From NCBI GenBank assembly GCA_002389665.1, contig DGNO01000005.1:319920-383919 (forward strand): a DNA stretch of 64,000 nucleotides, read 5' to 3'. Position numbers and translations under genes: made by a program. The first letter of the stretch is position 1; every line of letters starts with the position of its first letter. The DNA is from Rhodobiaceae bacterium UBA4490. Its GTDB lineage: Bacteria; Pseudomonadota; Alphaproteobacteria; Parvibaculales; Parvibaculaceae. The notes beneath the pieces are model-generated. The model was not told the DNA's origin and did not search any database. It saw nothing but the letters and a program-made list of their open reading frames with translations. Of this stretch, positions 8,928-18,042 are shown in pieces.

Positions 8928-9740
8928 GTGCAGTTCTTGGGAGAAAACATATATGGCCACACCAAGAAAGTGGCACTGTTTAGGCAGGCTATCGACGAAG
9001 AACGAAGAAGGTTGGGGAGACCTTTGTCGATAATCGATATTGGTTGCGGAAATGGCTATGCTGTGTCCCAGTTCTTGCCTTCTGAAGGGGATGAGTACCT
9101 CGGCGTTGACATGCATAAAGAGTCCATTCAATGGGCTAAAGATCATTACGAGCATAAAAACATCAGATTCGAATGTTGCCAGAGTGAAGATCTGAAGCCC
9201 GATCGCCTTTATGATGTGGTCGTTTTTTCAGATGTTCTCGAGCATGTTAAAGAGCCGGTCGTGCTGCTGGAAAAATCCCGCGATCTTATTCGTAGCGATG
9301 GGCTGCTTCTAATATCTATTCCGAACGGGCACGGGCCTTTTGAACTCGAGAGTGCTTTTGCGAAAACACTTGTAGGTCGGTGGATGCTTGCGATTGTAGA
9401 TTTTATTGCAGCGCTGCTTGATAAGACGGTTTTGAAGGGGGTGTGGACCCGGGAGATAGAAAAGGATCCCCCCAATCTTCCGTACAACATTGACGCGGGG
9501 CATATTCAATTTTTTCAGTTGTCGGACATCTCCGCGATGCTTGATCGTAACGGATTTACTGTCCATTCAGTACGGAATCTAAGCTTCTTATCCGGGCCTT
9601 ATTCAAGTTACGTTTTCGCGCCATTTAAGGCGATGGTGAGGTGGAACGTGAAGGTGGCTAGTCGTTTGCCATTTAGATTTGTATCGGCCTGGGTGCTTGT
9701 GGCGAGAAAGAAACCGGATCGGGATGGAATGGGATGCTGA
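8928..9740 (+). CDS. Class I SAM-dependent methyltransferase (UbiG-like)
   Basis: 270 residues starting at GTG 8928, with GGGGAT about 8 bases upstream. The SAM-binding glycine motif DIGCGNG is near residues 36-42, the acidic ribose-binding residue lies in YLGVD, and motif III-like DVLEHVKEP follows. The fold is methyltransferase type 11/23. In this operon it probably O- or N-methylates a sugar of the repeat unit or caps the glycan. The gene is noticeably A/T-richer than its neighbours. Its end overlaps the next methyltransferase by 7 bases, so the two are likely co-translated. Confidence 0.85.
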   Translation: MQFLGENIYGHTKKVALFRQAIDEERRRLGRPLSIIDIGCGNGYAVSQFLPSEGDEYLGVDMHKESIQWAKDHYEHKNIRFECCQSEDLKPDRLYDVVVFSDVLEHVKEPVVLLEKSRDLIRSDGLLLISIPNGHGPFELESAFAKTLVGRWMLAIVDFIAALLDKTVLKGVWTREIEKDPPNLPYNIDAGHIQFFQLSDISAMLDRNGFTVHSVRNLSFLSGPYSSYVFAPFKAMVRWNVKVASRLPFRFVSAWVLVARKKPDRDGMGC

Positions 9741-10600
9741 CATACGGCGCATTTCAGCGAGTATACGAAGAAGCGTTGTCTAGCTTAATTCCTCATCTCA
9801 CTCCTGAGATGCAGGTTGAAATCTCTCGTCATTGTGCCTCCTGGCATCCGAGGGTTTTCGACTTCAACGAGTATCTAAGTCGATCGAGTATTAGAGCTTA
9901 TTATGCATATAGAGCGCTGATCGAGAGCGGGGGAGGGGACAGTGTCTGTGATATCGGGGGGTTTGTTGGTGTTTTCCCGGTGACGTTGGCTAAGCTTGGC
10001 ATGAAGGCCTTCATGACTGAAGCGTTGAAATATTATGGTTCCGCCTTCGCACCATTGTTTGAGGAAATCGGCAAGGGTGGTGTTGAAGTGATCGATTACG
10101 ATCCCTTTGAGGCTCCATTTGACGGGGGTAAAAAGTTCGACTTCATTACCTGTATGGCGGTGCTTGAACATTATCCTCATTCTCCATTGCCGGCACTGCG
10201 AAGACTGACGGACATGGTGTCCGAAAGTGGCCGTCTCTATTTTGAAGTGCCAAATATCTGCTACTGGCCGAAACGAGTGGATATGTTGTTCGGCAAAAGC
10301 CCGCTACCGGGGATTAACGAAGTAATTTCCTCCGAGGTACCTTTTGTCGGGCATCACAGAGAATATAGTCAGGCAGATTTGTGTGCTCTGATGGGCGCGG
10401 CTGATTTGGAAATTATTTCTGAACGTGCCTACAACTACAGTCAGCCGCCAGATAGCCGACCGCGTTGGCGGAAACTGGCAGGAGCCGTCCGGTATCCAGG
10501 GCGAACGCTCTCTAGTACTTTGCAAAATGTAATGTCCCGCACCGTTCCGGGTAGCCGAGAGGCAATCTCTTGTGTCGTACGCCCGATAACCACGCACTGA
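9734..10600 (+). CDS. Class I SAM-dependent methyltransferase-like protein
   Basis: 288 residues, ATG inside the end of the preceding gene. A modified glycine motif CDIGGFVGVFP is followed by MAVLEHYPHSPLPALRRLTDMV and FEVPN, the order seen in methyltransferase type 23/12 proteins. GGFVG replaces the usual GxGxG, so SAM binding is probable but atypical. No other domain is evident. It is probably a glycan-modifying methyltransferase acting with its overlapping partner. Base composition is again A/T-rich, consistent with a cassette of the two genes. Confidence 0.75.
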   Translation: MLTYGAFQRVYEEALSSLIPHLTPEMQVEISRHCASWHPRVFDFNEYLSRSSIRAYYAYRALIESGGGDSVCDIGGFVGVFPVTLAKLGMKAFMTEALKYYGSAFAPLFEEIGKGGVEVIDYDPFEAPFDGGKKFDFITCMAVLEHYPHSPLPALRRLTDMVSESGRLYFEVPNICYWPKRVDMLFGKSPLPGINEVISSEVPFVGHHREYSQADLCALMGAADLEIISERAYNYSQPPDSRPRWRKLAGAVRYPGRTLSSTLQNVMSRTVPGSREAISCVVRPITTH

Positions 10601-10665
10601 TTTATGGGGTGTTGTGTGGCGGCGAATATGATTGATCCGATCAATGGTTCTTATCAGGAAGCCTA

Positions 10666-12822
10666 ATGCGTCAAATATTGCAAAGCCTGAGCACGGGTAA
10701 GGTTGACCTAATTGATATGCCTCGCCCCTCGTTGCAGAAGGGGAAAATGCTTATCGCTACCCGCCGTACGCTGGTGTCCGCGGGCACCGAACGGATGCTG
10801 GTGGAATTCGGCCGTGGCGGGCTTCTCGCTAAGGCGCGCCAGCAACCGGACAAAGTGCGCGAGGTTCTGGACAAGATGCGCACCGATGGTCTGCTCACCA
10901 CGCTGGATGCGGTGCGTAGCAAGCTCGATCAACCATTGGCACTGGGCTATTGCAATGCAGGAGTTGTGTTGGATGTTGGAGAAGGTGTAACTGGCTTCAA
11001 ACCGGGAGACAGGGTTGCCTCAAACGGAGCACATGCGGAGCTGGTTTCCATCGGCCAGAATCTTGCCGCGCGCATTCCTGAAAATGTGGATGACGACGCA
11101 GCCGCCTTTACCGTGCTCGGCGCGATTGCATTGCAAGGGGTTCGCCTTGCCGCGCCCACACTCGGTGAGTGTGTTGTGGTCACAGGGCTTGGTTTGATCG
11201 GGCTTATGGCCGTGCAACTTCTCAGGGCGCAGGGTTGCCGTGTGCTAGGTATCGATCCGGATCCGGCCAAGGTGGCTTTGGCCGCACAGTTCGGCGCGGA
11301 AACCGTCTGCCCGTCGCGTGGGGAAGATCCATTGGCGCGCGCAGAGAGTTTCTCGCGTGGGCGCGGGGTTGATGCGGTGCTTATAACCGCTTCGACCAAA
11401 AGCAATGAGCCGGTGCACCAAGGCGCGCAAATGTGCCGCAAGCGCGGGCGTATCGTGCTGGTGGGTGTGGCGGGGTTGGAACTCTCCCGCGCCGATTTTT
11501 ATGAGAAAGAGCTTAGCTTCCAAGTTTCTTGCTCCTATGGGCCGGGCCGCTATGATCCGGCCTATGAAGAGAAGGGGCAGGATTATCCGGTCGGCTTCGT
11601 GCGTTGGACGGAACAGCGCAACTTCGAGGCGGTGCTGGATATGATGGCATCGGGGGTGCTGGATGTCGCGCCCCTTATTTCACATCATTTCGCTCTCGAG
11701 CAAGCGGCCGCAGCTTACGAGCTGCTCGTGAGCGATGAGCCGAAACTCGGCATCGTTATAGACTACCCCAAACAGGCAGATGAAAGCCGCGCCATTGTGC
11801 CTTTTCTCGATACAGGCCGAGCGGGTAGTGGTGAGATTGCCTCTGTCCAACACGAACCTGTCGTCAGTTTCATCGGCGCGGGAAATTATGCTGGCCGTGT
11901 GCTCATTCCCGCTTTCGCCAAGGCCGGAACAAAGTTCGGAGCTCTCGCGAGCAGTGGTGGCGCCTCGTCAGTGTATCACGGGCGCAAGTTCGGGTTTGCT
12001 CGCGCAGCAACGGATGTTGAGGCCGTGTTGGCTGACGAAGCAGCTGACGCCGTGGTGATCGCTACCCGGCATGATAGCCATGCCGATCTGGTTTGCAGGG
12101 CACTCAGCCAAGGCAAGCATGTATTCGTGGAAAAGCCGTTGGCCCTCACCTATGCAGAACTGGAGGCGATAGAAGCGGCGAGGGGACAAGCCGCCGCGAA
12201 AGGCGCTGCGCCTTTGCTGATGGTGGGCTTCAATCGCCGCTTTGCCCCGCAGGTGGAAAAGATGCGCGCGCTGCTTCGCAGCGTTGATGCGCCCAAGTCC
12301 TTTGTTGTTACGGTCAATGCCGGTGCGATCCCGCCTGAGCACTGGACGCAGGATACGGCAACGGGAGGCGGCCGTATCATTGGCGAAGCTTGCCATTTCG
12401 TCGATCTTATGCGGGCACTTGCGGACGCTCCTATTACGAGTGTTGTTGCCAGCGCCTTGCCGCGCCAGGACAAGGTGCCGCCTGACACGGTGAGTTTCAC
12501 ACTGGGCTTTGCAGATGGCTCCATTGGCACCGTGCATTACTTTGCCAATGGTCATAAGTCTTTTCCCAAGGAACGTGTGGAAGTTTTCTGCGGTGGTCGA
12601 GTGCTGATGTTGGACAATTTCCGCCGTCTTACAGGGTTTGGCTGGCCAGGGTTCCGCAAACACCGCCTGTGGCGTCAGGACAAAGGGCAAGAAGCGGCAG
12701 CGCGTGCTTTTTTGCAGGGAGTGCGTGCAGGCAAAGCGCCTGTACATTTCGAGGAGGTGATGGAGATTAGCCGTGTGACGCTGGATGTGGCCGTTGCGGT
12801 AAGCGGGCGTAAGCAAGGATAA
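10666..12822 (+). CDS. Bi-domain oxidoreductase: zinc-type alcohol dehydrogenase fused to Gfo/Idh/MocA
   Basis: This 718-residue fusion begins with a medium-chain dehydrogenase-like half (about 1-365): GYCNAGVVLDVG, GDRVASNG and the Rossmann turn TGLGLIGLMAVQLL. From about 400 a Gfo/Idh/MocA half follows, with a second Rossmann motif FIGAGNYAGRVLIPAF, the EKPLALTY signature and a GFNRRFAP segment. AGGA lies 7 bases before the ATG. Such fusions recur in polysaccharide loci next to heparinase-like genes, as here (10-base gap to the next heparinase). The two halves could carry out successive oxidation and reduction of a nucleotide or lipid-linked sugar, for example an epimerisation through a keto intermediate. 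The reaction is inferred, not established. Confidence 0.88.
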   Translation: MRQILQSLSTGKVDLIDMPRPSLQKGKMLIATRRTLVSAGTERMLVEFGRGGLLAKARQQPDKVREVLDKMRTDGLLTTLDAVRSKLDQPLALGYCNAGVVLDVGEGVTGFKPGDRVASNGAHAELVSIGQNLAARIPENVDDDAAAFTVLGAIALQGVRLAAPTLGECVVVTGLGLIGLMAVQLLRAQGCRVLGIDPDPAKVALAAQFGAETVCPSRGEDPLARAESFSRGRGVDAVLITASTKSNEPVHQGAQMCRKRGRIVLVGVAGLELSRADFYEKELSFQVSCSYGPGRYDPAYEEKGQDYPVGFVRWTEQRNFEAVLDMMASGVLDVAPLISHHFALEQAAAAYELLVSDEPKLGIVIDYPKQADESRAIVPFLDTGRAGSGEIASVQHEPVVSFIGAGNYAGRVLIPAFAKAGTKFGALASSGGASSVYHGRKFGFARAATDVEAVLADEAADAVVIATRHDSHADLVCRALSQGKHVFVEKPLALTYAELEAIEAARGQAAAKGAAPLLMVGFNRRFAPQVEKMRALLRSVDAPKSFVVTVNAGAIPPEHWTQDTATGGGRIIGEACHFVDLMRALADAPITSVVASALPRQDKVPPDTVSFTLGFADGSIGTVHYFANGHKSFPKERVEVFCGGRVLMLDNFRRLTGFGWPGFRKHRLWRQDKGQEAAARAFLQGVRAGKAPVHFEEVMEISRVTLDVAVAVSGRKQG

Positions 12823-12832
12823 GCGCAAAGAC

Positions 12833-14476
12833 ATGAGCTCGCCCAGACTTTACGCCGAGACTTTGCGACACCTGAAGGCGCAGCAGATATTAGGGCGCCT
12901 TTGGGTTCGGTTTTATCGGCCGAGGATGGACGCGCGTCCCGCACCGTCACTGCGGTGCAGGTCGGAAAACTGGGTCGCCGGGCCGAAACGGACAATCCGC
13001 ATGACGGGACCCGCGGATGTCTGCTTTCTCAACCAGAAGGCCAACATCTCCCGCCCCGGTATCTGGGAAGATACGGAGAAGCCAAAGCTATGGCTTTACA
13101 ACCTGCATTATTTCGATGATCTGGTTGCTGAACATGCAGATGTGCGGTTGGATTGGCATCGGGCACTGATCGACCGTTGGATTGTAGAAAATAAGCCCGC
13201 TCATGGCACCGGTTGGGAACCATATCCCACGTCTTTGCGTATCGTGAACTGGGTTAAGTGGTGTTTGAGGCGCGGTCAATGCGATGACGGATTGTTACAC
13301 AGCCTTGCAATTCAAGCGCGTTATCTGAGTAGGCGGTTGGAATACCACATTCTCGGGAACCATCTGCTTGCGAATGCCAAGGCATTGATGTTCGCGGGCG
13401 CTTTGTTCGATGGTAAGGAGGCCGATGTTTGGTTGGCCAAGGGAGGGAAGATTCTCGCGCGAGAGATTGAGGCTCAAGTGCTGGCCGATGGCGGGCATTT
13501 TGAGCTGAGCCCTATGTACCACCTCATTGTATTGGAAGACTTACTCGACTGCTACAATCTTTGTCAGACATATGATCTTCCTTTGTGGCCGAATTTGGAG
13601 ACTGCAATAGAGCGGATGTTGGTGTGGAGCCGCACGATGCGCCATCCAGATGGAGAAATTCCTTTTTTTAACGATGCGGCTTTTGGAGTTGCGCCGCGGC
13701 CGGCGGAGCTTGACGCTTATGCCAGTCGACTCGGTTTCCGTATACCGAATGAAACAACAGAGCCTGTAGTGCACCTACAGGCGTCGGGCTATGCACGCTT
13801 GCAGGCGGGCAAGGCTGTGCTCTTTACCGATGTAGCGCCAGTCGGCCCCGATTATCTTCCCGGCCATGCGCATGCCGACACGCTGAGTTTTGAGCTTTCT
13901 CTGGCGGGGCAACGCGTTGTGGTCAATGGCGGCACGTCGGTCTATGGCACAGGGCCGGAACGTCATCGTCAGCGTGGCACATCGGCGCATAGTACCCTGG
14001 TTATGGATGACAGCGACTCCTCCGAGGTTTGGGGCGGCTTTCGCGTTGCCCGGCGCGCGCGCATCCTTAACGGAATGACGGCTGAGACGGATGGCGCTGC
14101 CGTTGCGTGCGCGTCGCATGATGGGTATCGGCGTTTGCCTGGGCGGCCAATACATAAACGCACATGGCGGCTATCATCCGGCGGGCTTGAGGTTGAAGAC
14201 GAGGTGAGAGGCAACGGCAGACACAAACTGGAGCTTATGTTTCATCTGCATCCGGATGTGGACGTGCACGAGGAGCAAGGCATGATGCGCTTGTGCCTGC
14301 CCGGTTCTGACATCGTGATCAAGGTTCTGCCCCCGGCGAAAACGCAAGCAAGCATCTTTGAGAGCACTTGGCAGCCGGAATTTGGTTTGGCAATTCCCAG
14401 TCGGTCGCTGCGTTTCTCTGCCATTGCCAATCTACCGGAGCGGCTGGTGACACGCTTACATTGGCAGGGAGTGTAG
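12833..14476 (+). CDS. Heparinase II/III family protein, second copy
   Basis: 547 residues with the family layout. An alpha-helical half contains LGNHLLANAKALMFAG and ELSPMYHLIVLEDLLD. The beta-sandwich half carries GHAHAD at 344-349 followed by TSAHSTLVMDD. There is no signal peptide: the N-terminus is MSSPRLYAETLRHLKAQQ. It is clearly related to, but shorter than, the first heparinase-like protein of the operon. It follows the bi-domain oxidoreductase directly. Lyase chemistry on a uronate-containing glycan is the family precedent; location and partnership suggest action on a cytoplasmic or membrane-bound intermediate. Its direct role in this locus is unknown. Confidence 0.88.
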   Translation: MSSPRLYAETLRHLKAQQILGRLWVRFYRPRMDARPAPSLRCRSENWVAGPKRTIRMTGPADVCFLNQKANISRPGIWEDTEKPKLWLYNLHYFDDLVAEHADVRLDWHRALIDRWIVENKPAHGTGWEPYPTSLRIVNWVKWCLRRGQCDDGLLHSLAIQARYLSRRLEYHILGNHLLANAKALMFAGALFDGKEADVWLAKGGKILAREIEAQVLADGGHFELSPMYHLIVLEDLLDCYNLCQTYDLPLWPNLETAIERMLVWSRTMRHPDGEIPFFNDAAFGVAPRPAELDAYASRLGFRIPNETTEPVVHLQASGYARLQAGKAVLFTDVAPVGPDYLPGHAHADTLSFELSLAGQRVVVNGGTSVYGTGPERHRQRGTSAHSTLVMDDSDSSEVWGGFRVARRARILNGMTAETDGAAVACASHDGYRRLPGRPIHKRTWRLSSGGLEVEDEVRGNGRHKLELMFHLHPDVDVHEEQGMMRLCLPGSDIVIKVLPPAKTQASIFESTWQPEFGLAIPSRSLRFSAIANLPERLVTRLHWQGV

Positions 14477-14481
14477 GCGGT

Positions 14482-15738
14482 ATGCGGATTCTTATACTTT
14501 CTTTCTATTATCCGCCGGATCTTAGTGCCGGTTCTTTCCGCACAGGCGCTTTGGTGGAAGCGCTTGCGGCACGTTTGGGCCCGCAGGATTCTTTGCATAT
14601 CATTACGACCATGCCTAACCGTTATGCGAGCTATAAATCCGATACGCCTGCTTACGAGGAACATGGCAATATACGGATCGACCGCATTGAGCTGCCGAAG
14701 CACAAGAGCGGTTTCCGCGATCAGGCCTTTGCATTCACCCGGTTCACGCTTGAGGTGTTGCGCCGTACGCGCGGGCTGGAAGCTGACATCGTGTTTGCCA
14801 CATCGTCGCGGCTAATGACGGCAACATTGGGCGCTGTGGTTGCCCGGCGGCTGAGCGCGCGATTGTATCTCGACATTCGCGATCTATTCACGGATACGTT
14901 GACCGATATTCTGAAGGGACTTGCGCGCCTGCTTGTACCCATTTTTGTGATCCTCGAGCGCTGGACTTTGAGGCAGGCATGTGCGATCAGCATCGTCTCG
15001 CCGGGTTTTGAGGCGCATGTACGTGAGATATGCCCGCATCTGGAACTCAGCTTGCGGACCAATGGTATCGACCGGGAGTTTCTCGATTTCGATTACAATC
15101 GTGCCGGCAATATGCCGCCAGTTATCCTTTATGCGGGTAACATCGGCGAAGGGCAGGGATTAGAGCGCCTGATACCGGCAGCGGCCCGGAAGCTTGTTGG
15201 CCGCTATCGGTTCCGCATCATTGGGGACGGTGGCCGTCGCCAGGCACTCCAAGCGGCTTTGGCAGCGGCAGAAGCAGAGGCAGGCCAGTCACTGGATGTG
15301 GAACTGCTGCCGCCCATAGACAGGAAGGCGCTTCTGGAACATTACGCAAGGGCAGATATTCTGCTGTTGCATCTTAACGATTATCCGGCCTTTCGGCGGG
15401 TACTGCCTTCGAAGCTATTCGAGTACGGTGCTACCGGTAAACCGATTCTGGCTGGTGTTGACGGTGTGGCGGCGGATTTTATCAAGGCACATCTGCCTAA
15501 TGCAGCGGTTTTTGCGCCTTGCGATGCGGAGGGCCTGATGGGGGTGCTCGAAAGACTTCCCCTTGAGATGACTGAATCTGGAGAGTTCATAGCGTGCTTT
15601 AGCCGGGACGGTGTTATGAAGGAGTTGGCCGAGGATATTATTGCGCTCGGTCAATTAAGGTCTTGTGCGTGTCCTGATAATGTTGGGGCCATGGCAGGCG
15701 GGCAGAAAGTGAAAAAGGAAACGCCATGGATCAGTTGA
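14482..15738 (+). CDS. GT4-family glycosyltransferase (WbuB-like)
   Basis: The 418-residue reading from ATG 14482 starts MRILILSFYYPPDLSAGS, the classic N-terminus of WbuB-type glycosyltransferases; any longer reading would lie inside the upstream gene. The N-terminal GT-B half includes YLDIRDLFTDTL. The C-terminal half includes ILYAGNIGEGQGLERLIPAA and LPSKLFEYGATGKPILAGVDG, the nucleotide-sugar site. WbuB proteins transfer N-acetyl-fucosamine-type sugars, which fits the reductase and initiating transferase two and three genes downstream, but donor choice is inferred. The last 13 bases overlap the next methyltransferase. Confidence 0.88.
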   Translation: MRILILSFYYPPDLSAGSFRTGALVEALAARLGPQDSLHIITTMPNRYASYKSDTPAYEEHGNIRIDRIELPKHKSGFRDQAFAFTRFTLEVLRRTRGLEADIVFATSSRLMTATLGAVVARRLSARLYLDIRDLFTDTLTDILKGLARLLVPIFVILERWTLRQACAISIVSPGFEAHVREICPHLELSLRTNGIDREFLDFDYNRAGNMPPVILYAGNIGEGQGLERLIPAAARKLVGRYRFRIIGDGGRRQALQAALAAAEAEAGQSLDVELLPPIDRKALLEHYARADILLLHLNDYPAFRRVLPSKLFEYGATGKPILAGVDGVAADFIKAHLPNAAVFAPCDAEGLMGVLERLPLEMTESGEFIACFSRDGVMKELAEDIIALGQLRSCACPDNVGAMAGGQKVKKETPWIS

Positions 15739-16454
15739 GGCGGATGCTGCTACACAACTATCGAGCTGGCCAGGGGCAAATCAGCAGCGCCTCGGTTTAC
15801 AGCGATGTTCGTGCATTCTGGCCTTACTATGAGCGCAATTACCGCACCCTTCTGCCGTCACGTGATGCTGCGGTACTCGAGGTGGGAACCGGGCACGGCG
15901 GCTTGCTGGCATGGCTTCGCAGTCGGGGTATAGAGAATATCGAAGGTGTAGATGCTAGTCCGGGGGATGTAGAGTATGCCAATACTCATTTGGGCGAGGG
16001 CGTCGTAAAACACGGTGACGCGGTCGAATTTCTGAATCACTCTGAGAAAAAATATGACCTGATCATCACCAAGGCCGTTTTGGAGCATATTCCAAAACAT
16101 GAGCTCTATGAGTTCGTTTCTGCTATGTGTGCAGCGCTCACGCCGAAAGGCCGTCTCATAATCGATGTTCCAAATATGGATTGGGTCTCGGCTTCACATG
16201 AGCGTTACATGGACCTTACACATGAGATAGGATTCACCAAACAATCCCTTGAGAGCTTGTTGCAAATGTTTTTTGAGGATTTCGAGGTCATCGGTTCACA
16301 GCCTGCCTGCTTGACCCGAAGCCAAAAAATGTTGCGGAAGCCGGTCATCTATCTCTATCGCAAGTTCCTGTATATTTTGGGAGAAGGGGGCGAGGACATT
16401 ATGTTTGCAAGCAGGAGCTTGATTGGGAATGCCTCGCGCGCGAAATGCCGGTGA
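15726..16454 (+). CDS. Class I SAM-dependent methyltransferase
   Basis: 242 residues, ATG preceded by AAGGA and overlapping the end of the glycosyltransferase. SAM motif I is VLEVGTGHGG, the ribose-binding acid is in EGVDAS, and KAVLEHIPKHELYEF plus IIDVPNMDW complete the type 23 pattern. Beyond residue 170 there is a hydrophobic patch (KPVIYLYRKFLYILG) that may touch the membrane or a lipid-linked acceptor. Likely modifies a sugar of the glycan. It ends 8 bases before the reductase/epimerase gene. Confidence 0.83.
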   Translation: MDQLRRMLLHNYRAGQGQISSASVYSDVRAFWPYYERNYRTLLPSRDAAVLEVGTGHGGLLAWLRSRGIENIEGVDASPGDVEYANTHLGEGVVKHGDAVEFLNHSEKKYDLIITKAVLEHIPKHELYEFVSAMCAALTPKGRLIIDVPNMDWVSASHERYMDLTHEIGFTKQSLESLLQMFFEDFEVIGSQPACLTRSQKMLRKPVIYLYRKFLYILGEGGEDIMFASRSLIGNASRAKCR

Positions 16455-16462
16455 GGTAATGT

Positions 16463-17485
16463 TTGGCCAACATAGAGACGTCCATGAGAAGGCCAACAGG
16501 CAGCGTGCTCATAACCGGCGCGAACGGCTTCGTTGGTCGCCACCTAACGCAGCGTCTCATTTCTCAGAATATTCCTTTGAAACTGGTGGTTCGGGAGGCG
16601 GCGCGCCTTCCGGCGGCTTGGCGCGATAATTCGAACATTACAGTTGTGGAGCTAGGTGATCTTGGGGCGTGCGCAGACAGTGAGCTGGCCGGCGCATTGA
16701 CTGGGGTGGACGCGGTTGTTCATCTGGCAGGGATTTCCGCTTCGCGCGGCTTGGACCCGCAAGAATACCAGAAACAGAATGCGGAGATGACGGACCGCCT
16801 TTGCTTGCAGGCGGAAAAAAGCGGCGTTTCAGTCTTCATTAACATGAGCAGTATTTTTGCCGTTTCCGGCAGCACGCATGCGGGCATAGTTAGCGACGAG
16901 ACCCCGGCAGAGCCGAAAACCGAATACGGGCGCTCGAAACGTGCTGGGGAACTTTACGTGAACAAACTTGCTCATAAGGGAATGTTCGCAGTTTCTCTGC
17001 GGCCCCCTCTTGTGATCGCTCCGGATGCCGGGGGCAATTGGAAGCAGTTAATGCGCCTTGCGGCCAGTGGTATACCATTGCCCTTTGCGTCGTTGGATAA
17101 CCGGCGCACCTATTGCGGGATAGAAACGTTAGTTGACGCAATTATGGTTTTAGTTTTACAGAACTGGCCTGCTTCCAAGTCGGGCAGTTACGCATTGGCT
17201 GAAAGAGGGGCGGTATCATTGGCCGATACCTTACGTCTGTTACGCAGCGGGATGAGCGTTCCAAGGCGATTGTATTATTTCCCTTCGTTTGTCTTCGGCT
17301 TGCTGTCCGGTATGCCGGGTCTCGGCGCGCGCTTTCAGTCTTTGGCGGGCGATTGCGAAATTGATGCTCGTCGCTTTTATGAGACATTTGAGTTTGAGCC
17401 AGAAAACGAACTCGCTGATTTGATCTATCAGTGCGGAAAAGAATATGCATGTAGGCAACGGCGCGAAACTGAGGGAACGACGTGA
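16463..17485 (+). CDS. NAD(P)-dependent nucleotide-sugar epimerase/reductase (WbpV/WreQ-like extended SDR)
   Basis: 340 residues. The TTG start at 16463 is favoured by GGTGAGG 6 bases upstream; the ATG 7 codons later is an alternative. The cofactor motif TGANGFVG lies near the N-terminus and the catalytic YGRSK (Tyr-x3-Lys) in the middle, as in extended short-chain dehydrogenases. The C-terminal half (RRTYCGIETLVDAI; LPFASLDN) resembles WbpV/WreQ-type enzymes that reduce UDP-4-keto-6-deoxy-GlcNAc to UDP-QuiNAc or UDP-FucNAc. Its 4-base overlap with an initiating sugar-phosphate transferase is the arrangement expected for making and then using that donor. A partner 4,6-dehydratase is not in this window. 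Confidence 0.8.
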   Translation: MANIETSMRRPTGSVLITGANGFVGRHLTQRLISQNIPLKLVVREAARLPAAWRDNSNITVVELGDLGACADSELAGALTGVDAVVHLAGISASRGLDPQEYQKQNAEMTDRLCLQAEKSGVSVFINMSSIFAVSGSTHAGIVSDETPAEPKTEYGRSKRAGELYVNKLAHKGMFAVSLRPPLVIAPDAGGNWKQLMRLAASGIPLPFASLDNRRTYCGIETLVDAIMVLVLQNWPASKSGSYALAERGAVSLADTLRLLRSGMSVPRRLYYFPSFVFGLLSGMPGLGARFQSLAGDCEIDARRFYETFEFEPENELADLIYQCGKEYACRQRRETEGTT

Positions 17486-18042
17486 AAAGACTCTTCGACA
17501 TTCTGGCATCAGCAGCTGGCATTGTCGTGGCCGGGCCATTGCTACTCATATGCATGATCCTCATTCGCCGTGACTCCCCAGGCCCGGCGCTTTTTCGGCA
17601 AGTGCGGGTTGGCAGGAATGAAGTGCCATTCGTCCTTCTGAAGTTGCGCACCATGTTTTCAGATACGAGAGAGTGCCCCAGTCACGAGGTTTCCGTCTCT
17701 GCGGTGACACCGCTTGGCAGAAAGCTTCGGACCTGGAAAATTGATGAGCTGCCGCAACTTTGGAATGTCTTAAGGGGAGATATGAGCATTGTGGGGCCCC
17801 GTCCTTGCCTGCCGTCGCAGACGGAGCTGATCGAGGCCCGCCGTGCTCGAGGTGTGAACGAGCTGCGCCCAGGCGTTACCGGTATTTCCCAGGTGCAAGG
17901 GATTGATATGTCCGACCCCAAGAAGCTGGCGGAGGTCGATGCGCTTTATATTGAACAATCCGGACTTCTGTGTGATTTGCGTCTCATTCTAGCGACGTTG
18001 ATAGGCGCCGGCCGTGGTGACCGGGTGCGAAAAAAAGCCTGA
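17482..18042 (+). CDS. Initiating sugar-phosphate transferase (monotopic PglC/WreU-like)
   Basis: 186 residues from GTG 17482, overlapping the previous stop. It is a minimal bacterial sugar transferase: one N-terminal hydrophobic re-entrant helix (DILASAAGIVVAGPLLLICM), the LKLRTM element, the catalytic Asp88-Glu89 dyad in WKIDELPQLWNVLRGDMS, and VGPRPCLP. This family moves a sugar-1-phosphate from a UDP-sugar to undecaprenyl phosphate at the cytoplasmic membrane, starting repeat-unit assembly. The short form without extra membrane helices matches PglC and WreU; the neighbouring reductase suggests QuiNAc or FucNAc as first sugar. Last gene of the operon, followed by a hairpin. Confidence 0.9.
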   Translation: MKRLFDILASAAGIVVAGPLLLICMILIRRDSPGPALFRQVRVGRNEVPFVLLKLRTMFSDTRECPSHEVSVSAVTPLGRKLRTWKIDELPQLWNVLRGDMSIVGPRPCLPSQTELIEARRARGVNELRPGVTGISQVQGIDMSDPKKLAEVDALYIEQSGLLCDLRLILATLIGAGRGDRVRKKA

